DNA from: Dillenia suffruticosa
Lineage: Eukaryota > Streptophyta > Magnoliopsida > Dilleniales > Dilleniaceae
Direction: 5' to 3'
NCBI GenBank assembly: GCA_033439265.1
Contig: JAVTVX010000016.1
Coordinates: 315,001 to 379,000, forward strand
Length of the DNA stretch: 64,000 nt
In this document: in pieces, positions 12,840 to 23,907 of the stretch
Layout: each line of letters begins with the position of its first letter
Numbering within the stretch: position 1 is the stretch's first letter
Position numbers and translations under genes: made by a program
Notes under the pieces: generated by a model
Told to the model about the DNA's origin: nothing
Seen by the model: the letters and a program-made list of their open reading frames with translations, nothing else
Databases searched by the model: none

Positions 12840-13760
12840 AGGAGGTTCAAACTAATATGGCAACAGCCCATTGTTTGCATCCGCCACTGCTGCCTGTGGA
12901 AGCCTGTGCTGCGAAACTGCAGCAGACATTGTTATACTGTTCTGCAGTGATACAAATGTTACTTACACATTCATTGGATATCCCAGATAATGTTGAAACT
13001 TGTCTTCTCTATCAACTTTTCCTATTTTTCCGCTGTGTACTAAATATTTTTCTAACACCGGCAAGTTGACGCCACTCCACATAGGTTGTTGAGAGAGCTC
13101 ACAAGTCATGACACCATCATCATTATCGTGACATTTGTCTTCAAGCACCATACCTCTTTTTTGTTTACTGGTAAGGGAGGCAGGGGGTGAAAGCATGTTT
13201 GAGAAGTAGAAGTAGCTGCAAAACTCTGGCAAATTTTGTGGGCTACTGGTTACAATGTCAGTGGACAAATTTCACAGATGCAATCAAAAGGCACCTTCGT
13301 AGTCCCCAAAAAAAAGAGGATTGGGCTTTCATTGACATTTCTTTCAATATAGGCCTTCCTAAGAGCTTATTAATGAAGCTTTAGATGGCTGAAGCCGTGC
13401 AAGCATGTTCGGCTGCAGATACCATATGTTGGGATTTCATATTTTTCATGGCATAAATTTTTTAGTCCGGAGAGCTTATGGAGTGTGCTAAATTTGTTGA
13501 AACAAGTAACTGGGTGGTGGGTCTTGGTCGTTGGCACAAATGCAGCAACAAAGGAATCCCCTAGAACTAGTATTAAACTGATCAGGTACTCTCACACCAA
13601 CAGCCAAATGATCCTGCATCCTCGTGAATGCCAGAAATATAGACTTTCCATTGCAGTTACGTCCTCACTGTCCCTCAAAAGAATTCAATTAGTGCTGCTT
13701 ACATTTTCTTATTTCTCAGCGTTGTATGTATAAAAATTGAATGACTATAATTTCAGGGGA
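12840..13760. other. non-coding stretch after the NBS relic; includes MYB-CC 3' flank
   Basis: Open frames exist on both strands, the longest being 101 codons on the minus strand at 12963-13268, but none matches a family I know and no leucine-rich repeats are seen. The part next to 13766 probably includes the MYB-CC 3' UTR. Confidence 0.45.
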
Positions 13761-13765
13761 GTGAT

Positions 13766-15755
13766 TCAATTTATGGCATGGGATCCATCACGAGGAAACT
13801 GTTTGTCATCAACTCTGTCTACACAAGAATCAGCTTCATCAATGTCATATGTTGGTATCTTGCTCATCTCTTGCTGTTTTTCCAACAGCTTCTTGAGCTG
13901 CCTCCCTTGTTCTTCAATCCTCGACTGCAGAAGTCTTTGGACCTGCAGCATCCAATACCCAGGAAAGAAAAGTGAGTGTGTGCGTATCATTGTAAATGCT
14001 CGAAGAAGATCAACAGGAGACAGCGCCTTCGAACCGCTAGTTGTTCATGTAAGTGCTTTTGGACATCTAATTGTAACTGCAGCGTTTCTGCTAGTTGGAT
14101 GCCTCTGCCACAATTCAGATATATAATCATTACATAATTCAGTATTAGTCAAATGCTTTCACTTGTATGGTGTAGAGCAAACTTACAACCTGGGATCCAC
14201 TTGTGCTGCTGCATTTGTTAGTGCTTGCCTCTCCGATTTCCCTATGCACAAACAAGATCCATACTTCAATAAAATATGCTGATATGCCCATATGCCATCT
14301 ACACAGGTTGGATGATTACTAGAGAATAAACCCAACAAATCTGATGTCATTTTGTCCCAGCTTGCAAATGCCAAAGCATCTGAGCTGAAGAACTATAATC
14401 CAAATATCTGGACAAATTGGACTAAATTTGAAGAATAATCAGCGCAAAAGTAATCAACTAAAGAAAAACCATATGGGGCTTTATTATTTTAAGCATCTGA
14501 CTATATTTGCTTATGGCAAGGTGCTCCAATTCCATGTTTCAATTTATTCTTTACACAAACAAATGAGTCAGAAAAGAGAATTAACTAGAATTTACCTTCT
14601 TTAGAATCTGGTAGATGCCTTCCTATGCGATATTTCTGAGAAAAAAAAGTTTTAAAGTAAAACAATAGTCAATTGTAAAGATTTTGAACAAGAACGTGGA
14701 GAAGTAGGCATCAAAAAGTCTTTAGGACAAAGCATTTGAAACCTGCAAATGACTTTTAACATGGAAGATGGTCAATCCTTTTGAGTTCATCAGCTTCAAA
14801 ATTTGCTTTGGGGTAGCCTCTGCAACAATCCGTCGAATAAAATTATCAAAATGAAGCTGCTTTCTTTTATCTGAACAAAATTTACAAGAGGCCCTTACTT
14901 TCAGCACCTCCAAGGCGATTTATACAATCAACAAAATGCTCATGAAGATCTTGAGTCCATCTGATTCTCGTTTTTGTTGAGAAAGAAGCTTTCGATGGAA
15001 CAGGATTTCCAGAAGGAAAAGAAATAATCCCATAAGCCCCAGGTGTTGAAAACTCTCTCTTTGGCTCAAGATAATAGCTCTGATGTGCAAGCGGGGACAT
15101 AAACATACCACTGCTATCCTGCAGTTCAAACAAGAAACAGAAATAAACAATTGACAGTTGCGAGCATTTTGTTCTGCATATATACAAGAAAGAAACATAC
15201 TTTATGATTTTGATTTCCTTCAAACCATAGCAGATGCTTTCTCTGGTCTGGCTTGGTATCTTGAACTTTTCCACTGATCTGCAGAAGTGGAAACGGCTCA
15301 CTATTCCTCAACCCGTCACAAGGGAAACCACTACTACTCTTCTCCATCGAAGAACAATGTATCTGATTTCCTCGGAAGGCATGCTTCACAAGTGATTGCA
15401 AAGTGTCTCTTGAAAGAAGATTAGGTTGTTCGTCCTTTTCTGTATCGACATGAGGACTTTGCTGTGCTGCGAAAGTTGAATCAAGATCTTTCATCCACTG
15501 TGAGCACGAAGAAAAATTCTCAATCCTATTGCCACCTTGTGGAAAACACGAGTGCTGTTGAGTTGGACAGAGAGCAGAATTCAGAAAAGTAGTGATCCTT
15601 GCTAGATTAGTATTTGAGATGTTTGAATGGGTTGAACTCTCACCAAAGGCCGATAACTTGGTGAGATTGTGCATTCCCATGTTTGAAACTTCCAAATAGC
15701 ACCCTCTCAAGGATTGATATTTCTCTTCGTTGACATCAAATTTATAATTGTTCAT
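13766..15755 (-). CDS. MYB-CC (GARP) transcription factor, PHR1-like family, complete, 7 coding exons
   Basis: Members of this family (PHR1, PHL, APL) bind P1BS-type sites as dimers and control phosphate-starvation or vascular programmes. Exons (minus): 15201-15755, 14899-15118, 14743-14819, 14596-14635, 14187-14241, 14035-14104, 13766-13942, joining to 1194 nt, 397 aa, all GT-AG. The first 185 residues are Ser/Asn-rich and unstructured. The GARP/Myb domain spans about 235-290: [20 protein letters not shown], then [20 protein letters not shown] and [14 protein letters not shown]. The coiled-coil LHEQL domain follows at about 317-362: [20 protein letters not shown] then [20 protein letters not shown]. 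The exon pattern through these domains fits the family. An intron acceptor TAG sits immediately before the ATG, so the 5' UTR may be spliced. Which paralogue this is (PHL type) cannot be decided here. Confidence 0.94.
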
Positions 15756-15959
15756 CTACAGGGCAATCAAAGCAGCTGCTGCCTATTTTCCTAAAAAAGA
15801 AATGTGATTGGCAACAAAAAATACAGCTTCTACAACCAGAATATTTTAGGTTTCTGATGCTTGTGGTGAACAACACTGCAATTAAGAAGTAGAAGCAGGC
15901 GTATTTATAAGGAGTGGTATCAAGTCTTTGGACAGGCGTCCAACAAAGCTTCATGCATA

Positions 15960-16600
15960 AGGTATGCGCATAAGGACAAAGGACCCCATGCTAGTGTTTT
16001 GGAATGATTCTGATGCCACCGAGGTTCAAACTTAACTATAGTGGACACATTTTCCCTGGAATGAGACTTCAACTACATAATTATCAGAATATGAACCTAA
16101 ATGGTGACAGATAATTTAGGCAGCCTGTCGGTTTATTACTCAAATATCTTTCCCGAAGTTTGTTGTCATTATACATTTGGAATCATGTTTTGAGTGTACA
16201 AGTCCATGATTCTAGCAACTATACAGTTGGAACTGTGCAAAAGCTAGCATATTTTGAGTTTCACCAAGTCAAGATGGGAAGATGCCAAGCAGGACATTGG
16301 ACAAGCAAAATTTCAACTACCTAACTAGGGAAAAGGTTAAACCACCATAAACATACAAAAGCGCTGGTGAGAAAATTGACCTTAGGAAGATGGCTACAGG
16401 TATGAAATCCTTTAAAAAAGTAGCATCTTCCAATCCTTTTAGTCTCATTTGATTCTTCTGGTCTTTGAAGTCAAGGAAGTTCTCAATTTGATTGACAAGT
16501 TACGGCTTTTGATCTTAATGAAAAAGGGAAAATAAAATTAGGAAAAAAAACTGGAAGAAGAAGAGAAGTGTTCTCAGTTTCTAAAACAAACAATATGATC
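15960..16600. other. promoter side of MYB-CC gene, no other gene seen
   Basis: AT-rich non-coding DNA upstream of the minus-strand MYB-CC gene and left of the MULE. The MULE insertion lies about 0.85 kb upstream of the MYB-CC start codon. Confidence 0.5.
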
Positions 16601-16689
16601 TCGTCATATTGAGCTTTGTACGAATGTAACCCTAAAAAAAACAAATTTTTAAAATATCTCCCGCGAGAAAATAATTCGGCATTTGGCAC

Positions 16690-16720
16690 AACATGTCGAG
16701 TCTTCAAGACTCGACATGTT
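16690..16720. repeat. 31-bp perfect palindrome in the MULE left end
   Basis: Arms AACATGTCGAGTCTT and AAGACTCGACATGTT surround a single C. The same motif recurs four times near the right end. Confidence 0.9.
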
Positions 16721-17341
16721 CGTGCTTAAACCTTCCCCCGGCCCTTCTTTTTTTCTTTCTTCTTCTTCCTTCCTTCCTTCTGCTTTCTTCTCTCCTCCTC
16801 CGCCGCGGACAACTGCTTCTGGTCTTACTGGCGACCGATCTACAGTATCGAAGAATATATGCAATCTCGAGATACTGAATTGAGGGCGTGGAAGACCTGC
16901 ACAGTCCATTCTTGCGAATGTAAAAACTTCTTATTCCTTTGCAAACCCTAAGATTTCATATGTTTAAATTGATTAAATATTTATGAACATTGTTAAATTT
17001 GAGTGTTCTTAGTTTATTGAATAATATTTTGTAGAGATTGAATAAGAAAAATTAGGGTTTATGGATTTTTTAAATTTATGATAAAATTAGGGTTATGGTT
17101 TTAATAAAAAATTAGGATTTAGAACCGAATTAGGGTTTTAAAAAAATTTAGAGATTGGTTAACTTTATCATGTTGATTTGTTTATGAATTAGGGTTTTTT
17201 AAAGTTAGAATCGAATAAAAGTTTATAGTTCAAAAAAAGATAATTATTAGTAATTGTTTGTTGATTTGCTTGAAATTTATTTTTAGAATCGAATTAGGGC
17301 TTCTAATTTAGACTTAAATTATTTTTTGATATTGAGTAGAA

Positions 17342-19888
17342 ATGATCGAGATTGTGAGATTGTTATATTACACAAATGGTGAAGTTGTGATAGTTGAAAA
17401 TGGAGTCAGTTATGACCGTGTGCCTTCAAAGTTGATTTGGATCAGGAGAAATGCACCATTTAATGAAATGGTCGCCGTGATGTATAAGGGTCTTTAGATA
17501 AATTTAAAGAAACAATATGTAGAGATTTATCATCATTGTCCCGTATCACATTTACAAGGGGAAATATATGATACGAATTGGTATTAATTAGTGATAACAA
17601 CGATATTTTGAATTTGATGGAGTCTGCGGTGAGTATGAGAGTGGGTACGATGCATGAATTATATGTAAAGACTTACAATACTAGTACATCTGTGCAATAA
17701 GATTATGATTATACGGATGAATATCCAGAGCTCGAATGTCGAGTGGATCATACTAGCGCAGATGTGGATAATGATGTGGACGAGGAAGAAATGGAGTTAG
17801 AAGGGGTGGAAGAAGAGGCGGAAGAAGAGGACGATGATGATGAAAAGATATTGGAGAAATTCATCGTGGTAGTGGTGGTAGTTTAGCGAACCAAATAATA
17901 TTGGGATCCTCTGGAGCGACTGCACCCATTAGTGGTGGTCGGAGAAATGTCAATGCGGAGTTGATGACTTAATTCATTTCATTACAACTGCACCAGGAGG
18001 AGATGATTTTGTGACTTTCAAGGAAGATTGTAGATTGAGAAGTGATAGTGGGAGTTTTAGCGATGAATTGAAGAAAGGAACGAGATTCGAGTCGAATGAG
18101 GAGTTTATACACTTTGTGAAAATGCATCATGTGGAGCATCACTACCAATTTCGTGTTAAGAGATTATCCCCTACAATATGGACAGCGATATGTACTCAAA
18201 GGGATAATGGTTGTAAGTAGAGGTTGCGTGCACGTAAAACAAGACTTCTTAGTGTCTTTGTGATAATTGTTGTAGAGGGACTGCACACATGTGTCAATGT
18301 TGGGTTGACGCAAGATCATAGGCAATCAGATTCAAATTTGATGGCCCGACATTTTCTTAACTATGTACGGGAAGACCCAAGTGTGAAAGTCTCTTTCTTG
18401 CGAACCGTTATGGCAGAAAAAACCACATGTGCAGTTTCCCGAAAACGTGTTTGGGCTGTGAAAAGAAGGGCCATAGAAATGGTATACGGGGATTGGGAGA
18501 AATCATACAAAGAGCTACCGCGGGTTTTGGATACAATAGTCCAAAGGAATCCAGGATCACAAGTTTCATGGAAGTTGGGTCTGCTACGATCAAATGGTAA
18601 AAGGGTTTTTGAAGCTATGTTTTGGGCATTTGGTCCTAGTATCACCGCATTTAGGAGTTGTCGGCCATTGATAAATATATATGGGACTTACTTGTATGGA
18701 AAATACAAAACACAAGTTGTTGATTGTATACAGTATGGACGGGCCGAATCACATTGTTCCGTTAGCATTTGCTTTAGTGGATGTTGAGTCACTTGCATCA
18801 TGGTCGTGGTTTTTGATGTGTGTGCGAGACTTTGTTGTTGGAGATAGGCAATGTCCCTTTTGCTTAATTTTAGATCGACATGAAGGGATAAGAGTAATTG
18901 TTGCTCAGTCGGAGTTTGGATGGTCACCTCCAAATACTACGTAGCGTTTTTACACGAGATATGTCGTTAATAATTTTAACATCCATCATAAAAGCCAAGC
19001 TTGTAAGAGAGTCGCCATTATTGCTGCTTTACAACGACAACAAAGGAAATTTGATATTTATATGGCGAGGTTGAAGGAGATAAAAGATGATGCCCCCCGA
19101 GTACTTTGCGAACATTCCCCTTGAACAGGCTTTCGTTTTGGCTACATGATGACCAATATCTGTAAAAGTTATAATGCCATTCTCAAAGGTGCAAGAAATT
19201 TACCTGTTTCAGTATTGATACTTAAAACCTTTTATAATTCGGTAAACTACTTTGAGGCTAGAATCACTGAGACGAAAGCAGGAATGACAATAGGAGAGCG
19301 GTACACGAAGTATGCAAATACCATACTAGAAAGGTGGATGAACACCGTTAACGTCCATATGGTACTCTCATTTAGTAGGGAGGATGTGATCTTCGAGATA
19401 GAGACAGGGCAACGACAAACTCGGTATGGTTACAAGGGAGATAATAAATAGATCGTCAACGTCAATAATGAACATTGCACATGCGGGAAGTGGCAAACTT
19501 ATAGATATCTTGATCGCATGCAATCGCTGCACTAACACGAACGATAATCAACGTGCATATGATCGTCGGTCAATGGTATACATGGAAACATCAACTTCGT
19601 GTATATGAGTCTCATTTTTGGCCGGTGGGGGATAGATCTAGATGGCCAATGGATTCGTACCCCATTGTTATTCCCGATGGATCTCTTCGACGGATGACAA
19701 GAAGACCTAAGTCATCTCGATATCATAACGAGATGGATCTTCACGAGTCATCTTCGCGGTCATCATGTCGCAGTTGTAGTGCAGATGGTCATAATCGGAG
19801 AACATGCACAAAACAGATTAGATGTGGTCTCTGTGGCAAACAAGGACATAATCGACGACATTGTACCACCCTATCGCATGAAAATTGA
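17342..19888 (+). pseudogene. MuDR-type MULE transposase, decayed
   Basis: Pieces in the order of a MuDR transposase, in several frames. A start at 17342 gives an N-terminal module (MIEIVRLLYYTNGEVVIVEN). An acidic Glu/Asp run follows near 17760-17860. The MuDR N-terminal domain lies at about 18070-18220 (GTRFESNEEFIHFVKMH). The catalytic domain covers about 18240-18950 and includes GTYLYGKYKT and CLILDRHEGI. A SWIM-like CTCGKWQTYRYL is near 19470, and a C-terminal zinc knuckle (CGLCGKQGHNRRHC) ends near 19865. The Asp of the usual DGTHLYGKY block is Tyr here (IYGTYLYGKY), so the first catalytic acid appears lost, and multiple stops and frame changes are present. The second acid (DRH) is kept. 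The product would have cut and joined MULE ends in the nucleus. Confidence 0.9.
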
Positions 19889-20173
19889 TTGTATTTCTCT
19901 TTAAATCACAATTCCCCATGTATTTGTTATTATGCCATAGTTTGTGAATTTGTCAAATTTTGGATTTCTTTGTTTTTATTATAATGGTTAATACACATTC
20001 GCAGATATTAATGTGTCATTGAATTTTCATATATCTTTATTAATGCTGTATATTGTGAATTTGTTAAACTTTCGAATCATTTGTTTTTCTTTTAATGGTT
20101 AATGCACATTTTTGGGAGTTATGTATTGTATTTGAATTATTAATTAATTTTTCAGTTTATTTTTTTTTGCAGA

Positions 20174-22170
20174 TGGATCGTGGACCTTCTGATCTTAGTT
20201 TTCTACGATTACAGTGATGCTACCGTTCTTTTACGGTTTGGCAGGGAGACGACACTACCATTTCGCTTACTTGTCGGCGACGTGAGGCCGTGCTACGCCG
20301 TTGGGAACATGATCAGATCGACGAGCGAGTTCTCCCTTTTCTCGAGCGGTCGGGATTTTTTGGTGTTGCTCGACTACGATTTGTTCAGTTAGATTGGCAC
20401 CTGATTACGGCTCTAGTCGAACGATGGAGGCCTGAGACGCACACTTTCCATCTCCCCTACAGTGAGTTGACTATTACACTTCAGGACGTAGAGGTCATCT
20501 TAGGTACTGACTATTACACTTCAGGACGTAGAGGTCATCTTAGGGTTACCTGTGGATAGCCATCCTGTAGTATCTAGGACTGCGGGAGTATCGTGGGGTG
20601 ATATCTGTGAGAGATTGTTAGGTGTTAGACTTTCACGGACTGTATTTACAGGTTACAGTTTGTGTATGCTATGGTTGGCCGAGTTTTTTTTCTGAGTTGC
20701 CCGATGGAGTTGATGATGTATATATTGCACAGTGGATACTGGTTTATATTTTACTTTTGTTAGTAGGTGTGTTGTTTTGTGATAAAATATCATATTATGT
20801 ACATTTATAGTTTTTTAATATTGTTAGAGGATTTAGAGATTTCAGGTAGTTATAATTGGGGTTCTGCGTGTCTGGTATATATGTATAGGCAGTTTTGTAT
20901 TACCATGCACCCGACTCACGTGAGATAGGTAGTGCTTTAGTTTTGCTACAGATTTGGGGGTGGGAGTAGTTCCCTTATATGGCTCCTATTCGACTGTCGT
21001 TGCATGGAGATAGGGATGGTCCGCTTGCTTTGCGGTGGATGGCAGATTTTAATGTCATTGCTTTCCCTACACACGTAGTCTCAGTGTATAAAGAGGGACT
21101 AGATAGGTAGGTCGCGGAGCAGGTCGTATGGGTACCCTACCCGGATGAGTTACTGGCATCCCTCCCCGACTACTGTCACGAGGAGAGGGATATTTGGCAT
21201 GCGCGGGTCCCGTTGATCTGTTTTAGTATCGTGGAGTTGTACTTTTTAGACAGAGTCTTGCGACAGTTTGGAGCATATCAGCACATTCCAATACATTGTG
21301 ACACCAAGGATAGACTTCACAATACAAACAGTCGAGGCACGTTGGAGGTCGATTGGACGGTGGAGCATGCAGTCTATATTGATTGGTGGATGCACCGACG
21401 TGACTATCTATTGTTACTAGACACTTCGTGCGGACCAGCCCTCAATCCTACCTACAGTAGTTGGTTCGCAGCATTTCCTGTAGGTTCGTCGGTCGTCGGG
21501 AAGCCTCTTTGACTTACGTGGTAACTACTTTACATTTGCATTTCTGTTAGTCAATTAATATTTTTGATTTGTTTTTAAACTAACTTTAACACATTTTTTT
21601 TGCAGTGGAATACATTGCACGAGTTACGAGAGACTGCGGGTGATGACCCTCGGGGGCTTGTTGATTCAGCCATCTCGGCATTGACAGATGACATGACTTA
21701 TCTTTTCAGACGTAGACCCGCTAGAGATGGTGATGATGGTGGTGATGCAAACCGACCACGTGGGCGACGACGAGGACGAGAACGACGTACAAGACCACCA
21801 CCCTCAGCCGATCATGTGTCACCGCCGTTGTCTTAGCAGCCCGAGGATGTCGCAGGATCTTCAACTGCGTTCGGTGAGTTTTCAGATTTCTACACGCCTG
21901 TTTTTTATGACTTCCCTCAGGTTTTCACTCCGGGGCTTCTCAGAGGGGAGTTCGTCTCGATAGTTTTATGGTCGAGGGACTGACACAAGTACAAAGAGAT
22001 GATACACCACCCTTGTTTCATGTCTCCCCACTGGTTTTCTCTGACCCCCACCAGCATGATGCAGGTGCATCCCATATCTCATAGATAGATGATCTGAGAT
22101 TAGTATCTCAGTCCGATTATACTGAGAGTAGATCTGATATAAATGTTAGATATTATATTAAAAGAAGAAG
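20174..22170 (+). pseudogene. plant mobile domain (PMD, MAIN/MAIL-like) gene inside the MULE, decayed
   Basis: A second gene of the MULE, downstream of the transposase on the same strand. It opens MDRGPSDLSFLRLQ and continues in another frame with the PMD signature: AVLRRWEHDQIDERVLPFLE, SGFFGVARLRFVQLDWHLIT, ALVERWRPETHTFHLPYSEL, TITLQDVEVILG, GLPVDSHPVV, then LSLHGDRDGPLALRWMADFN and VWVPYPDELLASLPDYC. PMD proteins (MAIN, MAIL1; annotations often say 'PP7 long form homologue') occur as host genes that silence transposons and as cargo of MULEs and other elements. A 40-bp tandem duplication at 20468-20547 shifts the frame inside the domain, and there are further stops. The tail is Arg/Asp-rich (GDDGGDANRPRGRRRGRERR). 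It may contain introns, so the exact structure is uncertain. Confidence 0.85.
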
Positions 22171-22312
22171 ACGTCGTTGATCATTTGTATTATGAACAAT
22201 TTTTTAATTAACAAAATCTTTTCTGTTTTTAATATTTCATTGTACTTTGTTTATTTTTATCGATTTGTTTTGGTGTTGTGGAGATATGTATTGTTGTTAA
22301 ATTTTATTCCTA

Positions 22313-22500
22313 TTTCGAAGTTGGGTTGGCATGGTATTATTCGGAGATTGTATTTAGAGATTGTATTTTAGGGTTGGTATAAAATGACACTATATATTTT
22401 TTTTTGTTTCGAAGTTGGGATGGTAGAAATTGGAGATTGTATTTGTAGATTATATTTGCAGTTTGTATTTTAGGATTGGTATAAAATAGTATAGATAATT
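22313..22500 (+). repeat. 94-bp tandem duplication near the MULE right end
   Basis: Two diverged copies starting TTTCGAAGTTGGG at 22313 and 22407, each containing GGAGATTGTATTT and GGTATAAAAT. Confidence 0.6.
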
Positions 22501-22515
22501 GGTTAAGGAGAGAAG

Positions 22516-22628
22516 GCATGTCGAGTCTTGAAGACTCGGCATGCACTGTTTACGCATGTCGAGTCTTCAACACTCGATATGCGGGCAGGTATGAGGCATG
22601 TCGAGTCTTCAAGATAGACTCGACATAC
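22516..22628. repeat. cluster of palindromes in the MULE right end
   Basis: Three copies of the CATGTCGAGTCTT palindrome lie at 22516-22544, 22554-22582 and 22596-22628, and a more decayed fourth near 22640-22668 runs into the right inverted repeat. They match the single 31-bp palindrome at 16690-16720. Confidence 0.85.
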
Positions 22629-23136
22629 GTGAACAGTGTATGTTGAATTTTAAATACTCGACATGTTGTGCTAAATGTAGAATTATTTTTTCGTGGGAGA
22701 TATTTAAATTTTTTTCTTTTTTTTAAGGATACATCCATACAAATCTCCGTCATATTGAAGTATAAGCTTTCGTTTTGGCGAAACACTACTCTTGATTACT
22801 AAAATGACCTCGTCGGAAGAAGTGGCTCGTTGAGATTGATCATATCATTGCATAAAAAATAGCACTGAAAAGTAAAAATCTAGCCAATTGCTTCAATTAC
22901 TCCTACCTCTGAGAGAATCGTGGCCATTTGGCGTGGCAATTTCCACCTCTGCCTCGTTTCTTTATGACCTAAGGTGGCATATAATGATTGATCAACTCCT
23001 AAAGATACCCAGAAAAACTAACATGCCAATTATGGCTAAAAAAATTTGGTGAATGGCCGTGACAAAAGGTATTTTTCATAATTTCAAGCCAGGTATTTCT
23101 AGTACAGAGCTATCATGTTACAGATAAGAACTATCT

Positions 23137-23330
23137 CTTTATCAAATTTTTTTAATTTGAGTGATCAAATATTTTATCCCTTAACTAGAGATTTCAAGTT
23201 TGAGTGATGAGAATTATAAAAAAGGATTTGAGGGAGTCAATTCCTAAAAATGAGTCTTACAATTCTTGAACCGGATTAGTCGGACAAAAGCTTGGATATC
23301 GTCGGTAAAAACCAAAAAAAAAAAAAAAAA
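23137..23330 (+). repeat. SINE of the same family, copy 3, with 17-bp target duplication
   Basis: Exact 17-bp duplications ACAGATAAGAACTATCT lie at 23120-23136 and 23331-23347. The element ends in an A18-type tail on the plus strand, and its 3' core CCGGATTAGTCGG matches the reverse complement of the copies at 2326 and 27328. Confidence 0.85.
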
Positions 23331-23347
23331 ACAGATAAGAACTATCT

Positions 23348-23864
23348 GCTTAGGATGAAAATGAGAGTGGCTGGCTTTCAAGGTGAATCTGGGTGGGGCT
23401 TGTGGGGTTTCAATCAGTGATGGTTACAGAGGAATTACAGGTGTCTTTCCGGTCCACACAACATTTGCCAAAAAAAAAAGAAGCAAATATCATGCCCAAA
23501 AGTTGTAGGGTTTTGTCTTATACCTTAACTCTTGGTCTTTAATACCGTCTGGGCTCTGCTGTCCCTTCAGACCAAGAGGTTGTTGGAATTTAGCAGCCAG
23601 ATGCCGCCACTGTTTCATATAGCTCCCTCTGTACAAATACTTCATTTTTCTCTTAATTTTATGGAAGCAAACCAACAAAACATCTTTTCTTTCTTTTTTT
23701 TTTTTCCTTTTTCTACCACAAAAATCACACCCCACATTTGCAAATCCAAGAAATGTTTATGGTTTTATGCAATTTAAATGATTATTCTTTTCTTTGAATT
23801 TTGAGTGTTTCAGTTCACTTTACAAAGGTATATACTTCCTATGGCACGTTGAATATGGATAACT

Positions 23865-23907
<43 letters not shown>

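Larger units (their letters stand above)
16611..22747 (+). mobile_element. Mutator-like element (MULE) with 9-bp target duplication
   Basis: A 6137-bp DNA transposon. Terminal inverted repeats of about 85-100 bp start GAGCTTTGTACGAATGTA on the left and GAGATTTGTATGGATGTA (reverse complement) on the right, and share TATCTCCC and GGCACAACATGTCGAG-type blocks. The exact 9-bp duplication CGTCATATT flanks it at 16602-16610 and 22748-22756, the length expected for MULEs. It carries a decayed transposase (17342-19888) and a decayed plant-mobile-domain gene (20174-22170). Palindromes of 29-31 bp sit just inside both ends. The well-preserved duplication argues for an insertion of moderate age; the genes have since broken, so it is not autonomous now. 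Confidence 0.93.

Noticed and set aside
15742-15954. Minus-strand 70-codon frame leading into the MYB-CC start
   Set aside because: It is leader or leader-intron sequence; the TAG just before the MYB-CC ATG reads as a splice acceptor.
16690-16720. microRNA precursor
   Set aside because: The palindrome has a single-base loop and belongs to a repeated transposon motif, not a typical miRNA foldback.
16683-16883. Small Pro/Ser/Phe-rich proteins at the MULE left end
   Set aside because: Overlapping frames in a CT-rich part of the transposon end; no conservation or domain.
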